Assembly: GCF_036241575.1 (NCBI RefSeq)
Contig: NZ_CP108455.1
Span: forward strand, 5,521,501 to 5,585,500
DNA from: Streptomyces sp. NBC_01267
GTDB lineage: Bacteria > Actinomycetota > Actinomycetes > Streptomycetales > Streptomycetaceae
DNA length: 64,000 bases
Direction: 5' to 3'
This document shows, one piece after another, positions 26,240 through 34,189 of the stretch. The notes below the pieces were generated by a model. The model ran no database searches, had not been told where the DNA came from, and was given only the letters and a program-made list of their open reading frames with translations. The number at the start of each line of letters is the position of its first letter. Position 1 is the stretch's first letter. Made by a program: the position numbers and the translations under genes.

Positions 26240-27016
26240 TCACAGCCCGAAGCGGCGCTGAAGATCTCCGACCTGGCCGGGAAACCGCGATCCTGCGCTG
26301 TTTTGGCCGGAACGCGGTCCTTGTCCACCAGGAATTCCGGGCTCGTCCGGCACCGGCCCGGTCGGCTGCTCCGGCAGCAGCGCCTCGGTCGACTGGAGCA
26401 GCACGGTCCCGGCCCCCACGAACTCGAACTGGTGCTCCTCGCCGGACGTACCGCCGAGACCGGTGAGCGATCTGATCCCGCCCAGCACCCCTGTCATGTA
26501 GGCGTGGTCGTAGTGGTGGCACGGCGACGGACAGTCCGCCCAGCCGACCAGCGCCTGCGGGTCCACCCGGATCGGCGGCTCCATGAAGACGACGGGACCG
26601 TTCGAGGCGGCCACGAACGTGCCCGTGCCGAGCAGCGTGAGGAAGCCCGGCACGATCGACTGCTTCAGGGCCAGCGAGGGCTCGAAGGCCAGCAGGTTCC
26701 CCGAGCGGATCGTGAGGTTGCCGTCCTCCAGGTCGTACGAATTCACATCGAAGGCCCGGTCGGCGAGCAGCATCTTCCCCGAGCCCTCCGCCACCACCCA
26801 GTCCGCGGCGTGGATCGGCGAGTGGAAGCTGCTGCGCAGCAGATGGTCGAGGCGGCCGTTGCCGAATCCGCTGTAGTCGATGCGCCCGTAGTAGGCGATC
26901 ATCTTGCCCTTCTGCAGGAACCACTGACTGCTCTTGAGCTCCACGCAGAAGGTGTAGTTGTTGACGTTGTCGTTGGCGGGCAACGTCATCGGGTCGTGGA
27001 CCACGGGTCCCGTCAC
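26240..27016 (-). CDS. AIM24-family protein (third of trio)
   Basis: A 258-residue protein of the AIM24/TIGR00266 beta-fold family, whose biochemical role is unsettled. Features are the repeated beta-strands (GKMLLADRAFDVNSYDL, LTIRSGNLLAFEPSL), a VGWADCPSPCHHYDH segment with clustered Cys/His, and a Pro/Gly-rich tail. GTG at 27016 overlaps the previous stop (GTGA), so it is translationally coupled to the second AIM24 gene. No signal peptide or membrane segment is visible. Confidence 0.83.
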   Translation of the reverse strand: MTGPVVHDPMTLPANDNVNNYTFCVELKSSQWFLQKGKMIAYYGRIDYSGFGNGRLDHLLRSSFHSPIHAADWVVAEGSGKMLLADRAFDVNSYDLEDGNLTIRSGNLLAFEPSLALKQSIVPGFLTLLGTGTFVAASNGPVVFMEPPIRVDPQALVGWADCPSPCHHYDHAYMTGVLGGIRSLTGLGGTSGEEHQFEFVGAGTVLLQSTEALLPEQPTGPVPDEPGIPGGQGPRSGQNSAGSRFPGQVGDLQRRFGL

Positions 27017-27663
27017 AGCTTCTCCTCCGAGGCCTGTACGTACACCGAGCCGTTGCCCGACAGCTCCAGCTGGAACGCCTCGCCCGAGCCCCGGCCGACC
27101 ATCTCCCGCCAGCCGAGCGCCGCGGAGAGCTTGTTGCGTACGTCCCCGTGGTGGGCGACGTACGCCTGTGGATCGACGTGCACCGGCTGCTGCGGCGTGA
27201 TCGGCAGCTCCACGACGCCGCCGTGTGCCATCACCGCCACCGCGCCGTGGCCCTTCAGCGTCGTGGTGAAGAGCCCCTGGCCGGCCACCTGGCCGCGCAC
27301 CATCCCCATGACCCCGCCCTGCGAGCCCATGAACATCGTGCCCTGCTTGAGCGACCCGTCGAACGCCAGCAGCCGGTCCGCCTCCACGTACAGGGTGTCG
27401 CCGGCCAGGGTGATCAGCTGGATGTGGTGGCCGCCGTGACCGAACATCACCGTGCCGTTCCCCTCGACCGTCATCAGCGGGGTCGCCTCGTTCGCCACCC
27501 GCCGCCCGATCATGGACAGCACCCCGCCCTGCCCGCCCTGGATGTTCGGGGTGAAGGTCACGTCGCCCTTGTACGCGAGCATCGCGCCGCGCTGGCAGTA
27601 CAGCTTCTGGCCGGGGACCACCGTCGCCTCGACCATCTTCGAGTTGATCTCACCGAACGGCAT
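27013..27663 (-). CDS. AIM24-family protein (second of trio)
   Basis: A 216-residue AIM24 protein beginning MPFGEINSKMVEATVVPGQ. It has the family pattern of an early CQRGAMLAYKGDVTF motif, GGHHIQLITLAGDTLYVEADRLLAFDG and the Gly-rich GQGLFTTTLKGHGAVAVMAHGG core. Its ATG shares one base with the stop of the first gene (TGATG) and its stop overlaps the third gene, so the trio should be made in fixed ratio and may assemble together. Confidence 0.85.
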   Translation of the reverse strand: MPFGEINSKMVEATVVPGQKLYCQRGAMLAYKGDVTFTPNIQGGQGGVLSMIGRRVANEATPLMTVEGNGTVMFGHGGHHIQLITLAGDTLYVEADRLLAFDGSLKQGTMFMGSQGGVMGMVRGQVAGQGLFTTTLKGHGAVAVMAHGGVVELPITPQQPVHVDPQAYVAHHGDVRNKLSAALGWREMVGRGSGEAFQLELSGNGSVYVQASEEKL

Positions 27664-28301
27664 CAGACGTCGCCCCCGATGGTGGAACGCTCGCTGGGCT
27701 GCACGTACACCAGGCCCTCGCCCTCGAAGCGGATCTGGAAGGACTCGCCGGACCCCTCGCCCATGAACGTGCGGAAGCCGACACCCGTCTGGAAGTGCTG
27801 CCGGAGACTGCCGGTGTGCGCGATGTACGCGCCGGGGTCGACCTGGAGCGGGTACTGGGGGCTCACCCGCAGCACGACCGCCGGACCGTCCGACAGGATC
27901 GCGGCCTGCCCGGTCCCCTCGACGGTGGTGGTGAACAGACCGTTGCCCTGGGAGGCGCCGCGCAGGCCGGTGAAGGTCGTCCCGGTGCGCAGCCCGGCGT
28001 CCGTGCAGAGGAGGTTGCTCGCCTCGACATGGAGCTTCTCGCCGTGCAGCGCGACGAGATTGATCTCGGTGGCACGGTCCGCGAAGTAGCACGTGCCCTT
28101 GCCACGCACCTCCATCACGGTCATCTGCTCACCGGTCAGCCGCCGGGTCACCATCCCGCGGAGGCCCTCACCGCCGCCGGTCATCTTCTTGAAGGTCATC
28201 TGGCCGTCGTAGGCGACCATCGAGCCGTTCTTCGCTTTGACGGCGTCGCCTGTCATGTCGACGGCGAGCATCCTGCTGCCTTGGAGTCGGAACTGAGCCA
28301 C
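27663..28301 (-). CDS. AIM24-family protein (first of trio)
   Basis: A 212-residue AIM24 protein that heads the operon. It starts (GTG at 28301) with AQFRLQGSRMLAVDMTGDAVKAKNGSMVAYDG and has GGGEGLRGMVTRRLTGEQ and GNGLFTTTVEGTGQAAILSDG. It resembles the second member more than the third. The 177-bp divergent region upstream carries a sequence also found before the response-regulator gene (28355-28376). The partner or substrate is unknown. Confidence 0.85.
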   Translation of the reverse strand: MAQFRLQGSRMLAVDMTGDAVKAKNGSMVAYDGQMTFKKMTGGGEGLRGMVTRRLTGEQMTVMEVRGKGTCYFADRATEINLVALHGEKLHVEASNLLCTDAGLRTGTTFTGLRGASQGNGLFTTTVEGTGQAAILSDGPAVVLRVSPQYPLQVDPGAYIAHTGSLRQHFQTGVGFRTFMGEGSGESFQIRFEGEGLVYVQPSERSTIGGDV

Positions 28302-28354
28302 AGGAACGACGGTATCGGCCCGGGGCAAGGGCGAACAGGGTTCCCAGGGTGTGG

Positions 28355-28376
28355 ACGCACCCTGAAAGAGCCCTGA
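28355..28376. promoter_or_regulatory. Direct repeat shared with the response-regulator promoter
   Basis: ACGCACCCTGAA (28355-28366) followed by CCCTGA (28371-28376) repeats the first 12 bases and the second half-site found at 23436-23456. Located 54 bp upstream of the AIM24 operon start. Regulation by the RapA1-like protein is only inferred. Confidence 0.4.
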
Positions 28377-28423
28377 TATGTGGGGCTGCCACAATGGTTC
28401 CGAGTTTGTGCGTGCTTTCACAA

Positions 28424-28443
28424 GATCACGCGTACGTGTGATC
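28424..28443. promoter_or_regulatory. Operator-like palindrome before a DUF3817 gene
   Basis: GATCACGCGTACGTGTGATC matches its reverse complement at 18 of 20 positions and lies 35 bp before the GTG start. Sits in the AIM24/DUF3817 divergent region. Binding protein unknown. Confidence 0.55.
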
Positions 28444-28478
28444 ACGCCCCCCGTCGCCCGCTGCTGAAGGTTTCCTCC

Positions 28479-28826
28479 GTGGACATCAAGACCGCATCCG
28501 CAATCCGCCGCCTCCGCCTGGTATCCGCCCCCGAAGGCGTCTCCTTCCTGCTGCTGCTCGTCTGCTCCGTGCTCAAGCGGACGACGGACTTCAACGCGGT
28601 GCCGGTGATGGGCATGGTGCACGGCATCCTCTTCGTGCTCTACGTGATCTTCTGGGCGGACGCCTGGAACCGCACCAAGTGGCCCGCGAAGACCGCCGCC
28701 CTCTACTTCGTCCTCTCGGTGCTGCCGACCGGCGGCTTCTTCGCCGAGCGCAAGCTGCGCCGCGAGGCCGAGAACGCGATCATCGCTTCCCGCGCGCGCC
28801 GCGAAGGCGTGGTGGAGGCGTCATGA
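28479..28826 (+). CDS. DUF3817 membrane protein (first copy)
   Basis: A 115-residue integral membrane protein with three predicted segments: [34 protein letters not shown] and [17 protein letters not shown]. The conserved His in VMGMVHG and the basic [12 protein letters not shown] end are DUF3817 features; function unknown. GTG at 28479 follows GAAGG. The stop overlaps the start of the thiamine-binding-type gene (ATGA). A second DUF3817 gene lies 960 bp downstream. Confidence 0.85.
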   Translation: MDIKTASAIRRLRLVSAPEGVSFLLLLVCSVLKRTTDFNAVPVMGMVHGILFVLYVIFWADAWNRTKWPAKTAALYFVLSVLPTGGFFAERKLRREAENAIIASRARREGVVEAS

Positions 28827-29116
28827 TCGTCGCCTTCTCGGTCTCCCCGCTGGGTGTGGGCGAGGACGTCGGTGAGTACGTCGCCGACGCCGTCCGCGTC
28901 GTACGCGAGTCGGGGCTCCCCAACCGCACGGACGCGATGTTCACCTCGATCGAGGGCGAGTGGGACGAGGTCATGGACGTCGTGAAGCGCGCCGTCGCCG
29001 CGGTCGAGGCGCGTGCGCCGCGGGTCTCGCTCGTACTGAAGGCCGACATCCGGCCGGGCGTCACGGACGGTCTGACCTCCAAGGTCGAAACCGTGGAGCG
29101 GCACCTCGCCGACTAG
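28823..29116 (+). CDS. MTH1187-family thiamine-binding-type protein
   Basis: A 97-residue ferredoxin-like-fold protein of the MTH1187/YkoF-like family. It begins [34 protein letters not shown] and contains [18 protein letters not shown] and [12 protein letters not shown], the usual motifs. Some relatives bind thiamine or its precursors; for this one binding is inferred. Translationally coupled to the DUF3817 gene by an ATGA overlap. Confidence 0.87.
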   Translation: MIVAFSVSPLGVGEDVGEYVADAVRVVRESGLPNRTDAMFTSIEGEWDEVMDVVKRAVAAVEARAPRVSLVLKADIRPGVTDGLTSKVETVERHLAD

Positions 29117-29189
29117 TCCCTACCTCCGGATCGGACCGAAAGGCGAGACAGGGCTGACCGGCATATGACCGGCCGGTAGGGTCGATGCC

Positions 29190-29699
29190 GTGCCGAAGCC
29201 GCTCAGTCTTGCCTTCGATCCCATCGCGCGCGCCGACGAACTCTGGCAGCAGCGCTGGGGACCCGTGCCCTCGATGGCCGCGATCACCTCCATCATGCGT
29301 GCGCACCAGATCCTGCTCGCGGAGGTCGACGCGGTCGTCAAGCCGTACGGGCTGACCTTCGCGCGCTACGAGGCGCTCGTCCTGCTCACCTTCTCCAAGG
29401 CCGGAGAGCTGCCGATGTCCAAGATCGGTGAGCGGCTGATGGTGCATCCCACCTCGGTGACGAACACCGTCGACCGGCTGGTGAAGTCGGGCCTGGTCGA
29501 CAAGCGCCCCAACCCGAACGACGGGCGGGGCACGCTGGCCTCCATCACCGACAAGGGCCGCGAGGTCGTCGAGGAGGCCAGCGCGGATCTGATGAAGATG
29601 GACTTCGGGCTGCGCGCCTACGACGCGGAGGAGTGCGCGGAGATCTTCGCGATGCTCAGGCCGCTGCGGGTGGCCGCGGAGGATTTCGAGGACTCCTGA
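29190..29699 (+). CDS. MarR-family transcriptional regulator
   Basis: A 169-residue winged-helix regulator. The HTH is in LPMSKIGERLMVHPTSVTNTVDRLVKSGLVDKR, followed by the wing (NPNDGRGTLASITDKG) and C-terminal dimerisation helix. GTG at 29190 was chosen because it gives the full N-terminal helix; no strong ribosome site is visible. The gap upstream (29117-29189) carries CCGGCATATGACCGGCCGG, partly palindromic. Target unknown; adjacent DUF3817 genes are candidates. Confidence 0.85.
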   Translation: MPKPLSLAFDPIARADELWQQRWGPVPSMAAITSIMRAHQILLAEVDAVVKPYGLTFARYEALVLLTFSKAGELPMSKIGERLMVHPTSVTNTVDRLVKSGLVDKRPNPNDGRGTLASITDKGREVVEEASADLMKMDFGLRAYDAEECAEIFAMLRPLRVAAEDFEDS

Positions 29700-29785
29700 G
29701 CCGTGTTCTGGCAGGTGGGAGCGGCCGTCGGGGGATCGGCAACCCCGCCGAAGATCGCCCGCCCTGTCCGGATACGCTCGACTCC

Positions 29786-30124
29786 ATGAAACGAAGCGTG
29801 CTGACCCGCTACCGCGTGATGGCCTATGTCACCGGTGTGCTGCTGGTCCTGCTCACCCTCGGCGTCATCGCCAAGTACCTGCTGGACATCGACGGGGCGA
29901 CCGGCTTTGTCAGCATCGTCGGCATCGCGCACGGCTGGCTGTACGTCGTGTACCTCGTCTTCGCCTTCGACCTGGGCTCCAAGGCCAAGTGGCCGGTGAC
30001 GAAGCAGCTCTGGGTGCTGCTGGCGGGAACGATTCCGACCGCGGCTTTCTTTGTCGAGCGCAAGATCTCCAAGGAGCTGGAACCGCAGGTCAGGGAGCCG
30101 GTCCCGGCTGCGGCCAAGGCGTAA
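29786..30124 (+). CDS. DUF3817 membrane protein (second copy)
   Basis: A 112-residue paralogue of 28479-28826. Three membrane segments are seen (VMAYVTGVLLVLLTLGVIAKYL, IVGIAHGWLYVVYLVFAFDL, LWVLLAGTIPTAAFFVE), with the same His in the middle helix and the same FFVERK end. ATG at 29786. It is separated from the MarR gene by 86 bp and closed by a hairpin. Function unknown. Confidence 0.85.
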   Translation: MKRSVLTRYRVMAYVTGVLLVLLTLGVIAKYLLDIDGATGFVSIVGIAHGWLYVVYLVFAFDLGSKAKWPVTKQLWVLLAGTIPTAAFFVERKISKELEPQVREPVPAAAKA

Positions 30125-30130
30125 CCCCCA

Positions 30131-30156
30131 CCGCCCGTGCGATGCGCGGGCGGTTT
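30131..30156 (+). terminator. Terminator after second DUF3817 gene
   Basis: Ten-pair stem with one mismatch (30131-30140 with 30144-30153, loop GAT), followed by TTT. Confidence 0.7.
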
Positions 30157-30165
30157 GCCGTCGAC

Positions 30166-30189
30166 ATTTACTTGGACGTCCTAGTAAAT
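30166..30189. promoter_or_regulatory. 24-bp operator palindrome before icmA
   Basis: The sequence from 30166 (ATTTACT) through GGACGTCC to AGTAAAT at 30189 equals its reverse complement at 22 of 24 positions. It ends 8 bases before the icmA start, so a bound protein would block transcription or initiation. The motif has the form of a TetR-family site; the regulator is not next to it. Confidence 0.75.
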
Positions 30190-30197
30190 TCGAGTGC

Positions 30198-31898
30198 ATG
30201 GACGCTCACGCCGTTGAAGAAGGCCGCCGCCGCTGGCAGGCCCGGTACGACAAGGCCCGCAAGCGGGACGCCGATTTCACCACGCTCTCCGGTGACCAGG
30301 TGGACCCGGTGTACGGACCCCGGCCCGGGGACACGTACGAAGGGTTCGAGCGGATCGGCTGGCCGGGCGAGTACCCCTACACCCGGGGTCTGCACGCCAC
30401 CGGATACCGCGGCCGTACCTGGACCATCAGGCAGTTCGCCGGTTTCGGCAACGCCCGGCAGACCAACGAGCGGTACAAGACGATCCTCGCCAACGGCGGC
30501 GGCGGCCTCTCGGTCGCCTTCGACATGCCGACCCTGATGGGCCGCGACTCCGACGAGCCGAAGGCGCTCGGCGAGGTCGGCCACTGCGGGGTCGCCATCG
30601 ACTCGGCCGCCGACATGGAGGTCCTCTTCCAGGACATCCCGCTCGGCGACGTCACCACGTCGATGACGATCAGCGGCCCGGCCGTCCCGGTCTTCTGCAT
30701 GTACCTGGTCGCCGCCGAGCGCCAGGGCATCGATCCGGCCGTGCTCAACGGCACGCTCCAGACGGACATCTTCAAGGAGTACATCGCGCAGAAGGAGTGG
30801 CTCTTCCAGCCCGAGCCGCATCTGCGCCTGATCGGTGACCTGATGGAGCACTGCGCCGCCTCCATCCCCGCGTACAAGCCGCTCTCGGTCTCCGGGTACC
30901 ACATCCGCGAGGCGGGCGCGACGGCCGCGCAGGAGCTGGCGTACACCCTGGCCGACGGCTTCGGCTACGTGGAGCTCGGCCTCTCCCGCGGCATGGACGT
31001 GGACGTCTTCGCGCCCGGCCTCAGCTTCTTCTTCGACGCGCACGTCGACTTCTTCGAGGAGATCGCCAAGTTCCGCGCGGCGCGCAGGATCTGGGCGCGC
31101 TGGATGAAGGACGTGTACGGCGCCCGGACCGACAAGGCGCAGTGGCTCCGTTTCCACACCCAGACGGCCGGTGTGTCGCTGACCGCGCAGCAGCCGTACA
31201 ACAACGTCGTACGGACCGCGGTCGAGGCGCTGGCCGCGGTCCTCGGCGGCACCAACTCCCTGCACACCAACGCCCTGGACGAGACCCTCGCGCTGCCGAG
31301 CGAGCAGGCGGCGGAGATCGCCCTGCGCACGCAGCAGGTGCTGATGGAGGAGACGGGCGTCGCTAATGTGGCCGACCCGCTCGGCGGTTCCTGGTACATC
31401 GAGCAGCTCACCGACCGCATCGAGGCCGACGCCGAGAAGATCTTCGAGCAGATCAAGGAGCGCGGCCTGCGCGCGCACCCCGACGGGCAGCACCCGATCG
31501 GGCCGGTCACCTCGGGGATCCTGCGCGGCATCGAGGACGGCTGGTTCACCGGGGAGATCGCCGAGTCGGCCTTCCAGTACCAGCGCTCGGTGGAGAAGGG
31601 CGACAAGCGGGTCGTCGGCGTCAACTGTCTGCACGGCTCGGTGACGGGCGACCTGGAGATCCTGCGGGTCAGCCACGAGGTGGAACGCGACCAGGTCGAG
31701 GACCTGACAGGCCGCAAGGCGGCCCGGGACGAGACCCGCGTGCGGTCCGCGCTGGACGCCATGCTGGCAGCGGCCCGGGACGGCTCGAACATGATCGAGC
31801 CGATGCTGGCCGCGGTCCGGGTGGAGGCGACGCTCGGCGAGATCTGCGGGGTGCTGCGGGACGAGTGGGGGGTGTACACGGAGCCGCCCGGGTTCTGA
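30198..31898 (+). CDS. icmA: Isobutyryl-CoA mutase large subunit
   Basis: Radical enzyme subunit that, with the small B12-binding IcmB and coenzyme B12, interconverts isobutyryl-CoA and n-butyryl-CoA. The 566-residue protein is a TIM barrel without the C-terminal cobalamin domain. Two residues that separate IcmA from methylmalonyl-CoA mutase are present: Phe80 (TIRQFAGF, Tyr in Mcm) and Gln198 (EYIAQKEW, Arg in Mcm). Length equals known IcmA. ATG at 30198 has little ribosome-site sequence and sits just after an operator palindrome. No icmB is in the window; MeaB and the adenosyltransferase nearby support its function. Confidence 0.94.
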   Translation: MDAHAVEEGRRRWQARYDKARKRDADFTTLSGDQVDPVYGPRPGDTYEGFERIGWPGEYPYTRGLHATGYRGRTWTIRQFAGFGNARQTNERYKTILANGGGGLSVAFDMPTLMGRDSDEPKALGEVGHCGVAIDSAADMEVLFQDIPLGDVTTSMTISGPAVPVFCMYLVAAERQGIDPAVLNGTLQTDIFKEYIAQKEWLFQPEPHLRLIGDLMEHCAASIPAYKPLSVSGYHIREAGATAAQELAYTLADGFGYVELGLSRGMDVDVFAPGLSFFFDAHVDFFEEIAKFRAARRIWARWMKDVYGARTDKAQWLRFHTQTAGVSLTAQQPYNNVVRTAVEALAAVLGGTNSLHTNALDETLALPSEQAAEIALRTQQVLMEETGVANVADPLGGSWYIEQLTDRIEADAEKIFEQIKERGLRAHPDGQHPIGPVTSGILRGIEDGWFTGEIAESAFQYQRSVEKGDKRVVGVNCLHGSVTGDLEILRVSHEVERDQVEDLTGRKAARDETRVRSALDAMLAAARDGSNMIEPMLAAVRVEATLGEICGVLRDEWGVYTEPPGF

Positions 31899-31990
31899 GC
31901 GGTCTGGATCCCGGGCGCCGGGCCCGGGTCCTGGACGCGGTACCGGGCGCGCAGGGGCGATACCTCGGAGACAGAGCTAAAATTGGGCTC

Positions 31991-32446
31991 ATGGCCACGG
32001 GAGAGTTCCCCGACTCGCTCGCCGACGCCCTGGCCGGTGTTCACCGGCTCATCCGGCGGCGGTTGCGCCGGGAGCTGCGTGCCCCGCCGCTGCGTGGCGC
32101 ACAGGCCGAGCTTCTGCGGCTGGTCGCCGGCAGCCCCGGTATCCGGGTCTCGGCCGCGGCCAAGGAGCTGTGTCTGGCCGGGAATTCGGTCTCCACGCTG
32201 GTGAACCAGCTCACCCACGTCGGGTACCTGCGCCGCGAGAGGGACCCGGACGACCGCCGCTCGGTGCGGCTGCTGCTGACCCCCGCGGCCCGCGAGCGGC
32301 TGCGTGACTGGCAGGAGCGGCGCAGCGAGCTGGTCCGTGCCCAGGTGGCCCGGCTGTCCGAGGAGGACCGGGCAGCACTGGCCGCGGCGCTTCCGGCGCT
32401 GCGCAGCCTCACCCGGAACCTGCGCGAGGAGGTGGAGGGCTCATGA
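31991..32446 (+). CDS. MarR-family regulator of the ABC operon
   Basis: A 151-residue winged-helix protein with HTH IRVSAAAKELCLAGNSVSTLVNQLTHVGYL and wing RDPDDRRSVRLLLTP. Its stop overlaps the start of the ABC ATPase gene (ATGA), so regulator and pump form one operon, the usual design for a drug-inducible exporter. ATG at 31991 has no strong ribosome site. Confidence 0.87.
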   Translation: MATGEFPDSLADALAGVHRLIRRRLRRELRAPPLRGAQAELLRLVAGSPGIRVSAAAKELCLAGNSVSTLVNQLTHVGYLRRERDPDDRRSVRLLLTPAARERLRDWQERRSELVRAQVARLSEEDRAALAAALPALRSLTRNLREEVEGS

Positions 32447-33306
32447 GTGCTACGGAGTACACCGACCCGGCAGCCGACGGCATCGCGGTCGCCTGCAACG
32501 GTCTGGAGTACAGCTTCGGCGAGGCGAAAGCCGTCGACGACGTGGATCTGTCGGTCGAGGCCGGTGAGGTCTTCGGCCTGCTCGGGCCGAACGGAGCGGG
32601 CAAGACCACCGTGATCCGCTGCATCACCACCCTGCTGCCGGTCCCGGCGGGCCGCGTGCGGGTCTTCGGGCGCGACGCGGCGAAGGAGCGGATGGCGGTC
32701 CGGCGGCTGCTCGGTTACGTACCGCAGCAGCTCTCCGCCGACGCCGGTCTCACCGGGCGGGAGAACGTGACCCTGTTCGCCCGGGTCTTCGACGTCTCCC
32801 GAAAGGAACGGGCCGAGCGCGTCGCGCAGGTGCTGGCCGCCGTCGGGCTGACCGACGCGGCCGACCGGCTCGCCAAGACCTACTCCGGCGGCATGATCCG
32901 CCGTCTCGAACTCGCCCAGGCGCTGGTCAGCGCTCCCCGGCTGCTGATTCTGGACGAACCGACCATCGGTCTCGACCCGATCGCCAGGACCAGCGTGTGG
33001 GAGCACATCGACGCCGTACGGAAAGCCACCGGCATGACCGTGCTGGTGACCACCCACTACATGGACGAGGCCGACCAGTACTGCGACCGGCTCGCGCTGA
33101 TGCACCTCGGGCGGGTACGGGCCGTCGGTACGCCCGACGAGCTCAGGTCCGCCCTTCGCGAGCGCAACCGCGCCGAGGGCGGCAGCGACCGTCCGCCGAC
33201 GCTGGAGGACGTCTTCCGGGACGTCGCAGGCAGCGGTCTCGACGAGCAGGGAGGCGAATTCCGTGATGTCCGCACCACGCGCCGCACCGCCACCCGGGTC
33301 GGCTGA
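32443..33306 (+). CDS. DrrA-type ABC transporter ATP-binding protein
   Basis: ATPase of a drug-exporter-type ABC system, 287 residues. Walker A GPNGAGKTT near residue 48, Q-loop, signature YSGGMIRRLELAQAL, Walker B LLILDEPTIGLDP and TTHYMDEADQYCDRLALM follow in order. The C-terminus overlaps the permease gene by 44 bp in another frame. Confidence 0.92.
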   Translation: MSATEYTDPAADGIAVACNGLEYSFGEAKAVDDVDLSVEAGEVFGLLGPNGAGKTTVIRCITTLLPVPAGRVRVFGRDAAKERMAVRRLLGYVPQQLSADAGLTGRENVTLFARVFDVSRKERAERVAQVLAAVGLTDAADRLAKTYSGGMIRRLELAQALVSAPRLLILDEPTIGLDPIARTSVWEHIDAVRKATGMTVLVTTHYMDEADQYCDRLALMHLGRVRAVGTPDELRSALRERNRAEGGSDRPPTLEDVFRDVAGSGLDEQGGEFRDVRTTRRTATRVG

Positions 33307-34126
33307 CCCCACCCCGGTGGGCGAGCCGGGACTGCTCCTGGTCCCGCCCAAGGCCCGCACCGGCTGGCGGATGGTCCCGGCCAGGGTCGCCGCGATGTGC
33401 CTGGTCGAGCTGCAGAAACTGCGCCACGACCGCACCGAGCTGTACACCAGGGCCATCCAGCCGGCCCTGTGGCTGCTGATCTTCGGTGAGACCTTCACCC
33501 GGATCAAGGCCATTCCGACCGGCGGCATTCCGTACATCGACTATCTCGCGCCGGGCATCATCGCCCAGTCCGCGATGTTCATCGCGATCTTCTACGGCAT
33601 TCAGATCATCTGGGAGCGGGACGCCGGGATTCTCACCAAGCTCCTGGTCACGCCGACCCCGAGATCCGCGCTGACCACCGGTAAGGCGTTCGCCGCCGGG
33701 GTGAAGGCGCTGATCCAGGCGGTCGTGGTGATCGTCATCGCCGCGCTGCTCGGCGTCGGACTCACCTGGAACCCGCTGCGGCTCCTGGGCGTGGCGGTCG
33801 TGGTGATCATGGGTGCGGCCTTCTTCTCCTGTCTGTCGGTGGCCATCGCCGGGATCGTGCTGACCCGTGACCGGCTGATGGGTATCGGACAGGCCATCAC
33901 GATGCCGTTGTTCTTCGCCTCCAACGCCCTCTACCCGGTCGCGATCATGCCGGGCTGGCTCCAGGCGGTGAGCAAGTTCAATCCACTGAGCTATCAGGTC
34001 GACGCCCTGAGAGGTCTGTTGCTGGGCACACCCTCGCACCTGGGTCTCGACTTCGGCGTGTTGGCCGGGGCCGCGCTGGTGAGCATCCTGGTGTCCTCGG
34101 CGCTGCTGGGGCGGCTCGCCCGGTGA
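33263..34126 (+). CDS. DrrB-type ABC-2 transporter permease
   Basis: A 287-residue membrane component with six predicted segments and the ABC-2 motif PLFFASNALYPVAIMPGWLQAVSKFNPLSYQVDALRG. GTG at 33263 has GGGAGG 8 bases upstream; ATG at 33266 is an alternative. Shares the family of the truncated permease at 1702-1908. Substrate unknown; the MarR gene suggests a toxic or antibiotic compound. Confidence 0.9.
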   Translation: MMSAPRAAPPPGSADPTPVGEPGLLLVPPKARTGWRMVPARVAAMCLVELQKLRHDRTELYTRAIQPALWLLIFGETFTRIKAIPTGGIPYIDYLAPGIIAQSAMFIAIFYGIQIIWERDAGILTKLLVTPTPRSALTTGKAFAAGVKALIQAVVVIVIAALLGVGLTWNPLRLLGVAVVVIMGAAFFSCLSVAIAGIVLTRDRLMGIGQAITMPLFFASNALYPVAIMPGWLQAVSKFNPLSYQVDALRGLLLGTPSHLGLDFGVLAGAALVSILVSSALLGRLAR

Positions 34127-34142
34127 CCACGCCGTAGACGCG

Positions 34143-34189
34143 CCTGACACCGGCCACGGAGGGTTCGCGCCTCCGCCGCCGGCCTCAGG
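34143..34189. terminator. Bidirectional hairpin between convergent genes
   Basis: Nested stem CCTGA..CCGGC..GGAGG / CCTCC..GCCGG..TCAGG between the ABC permease and the convergent sensor kinase; it contains the kinase stop codon. Confidence 0.65.
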
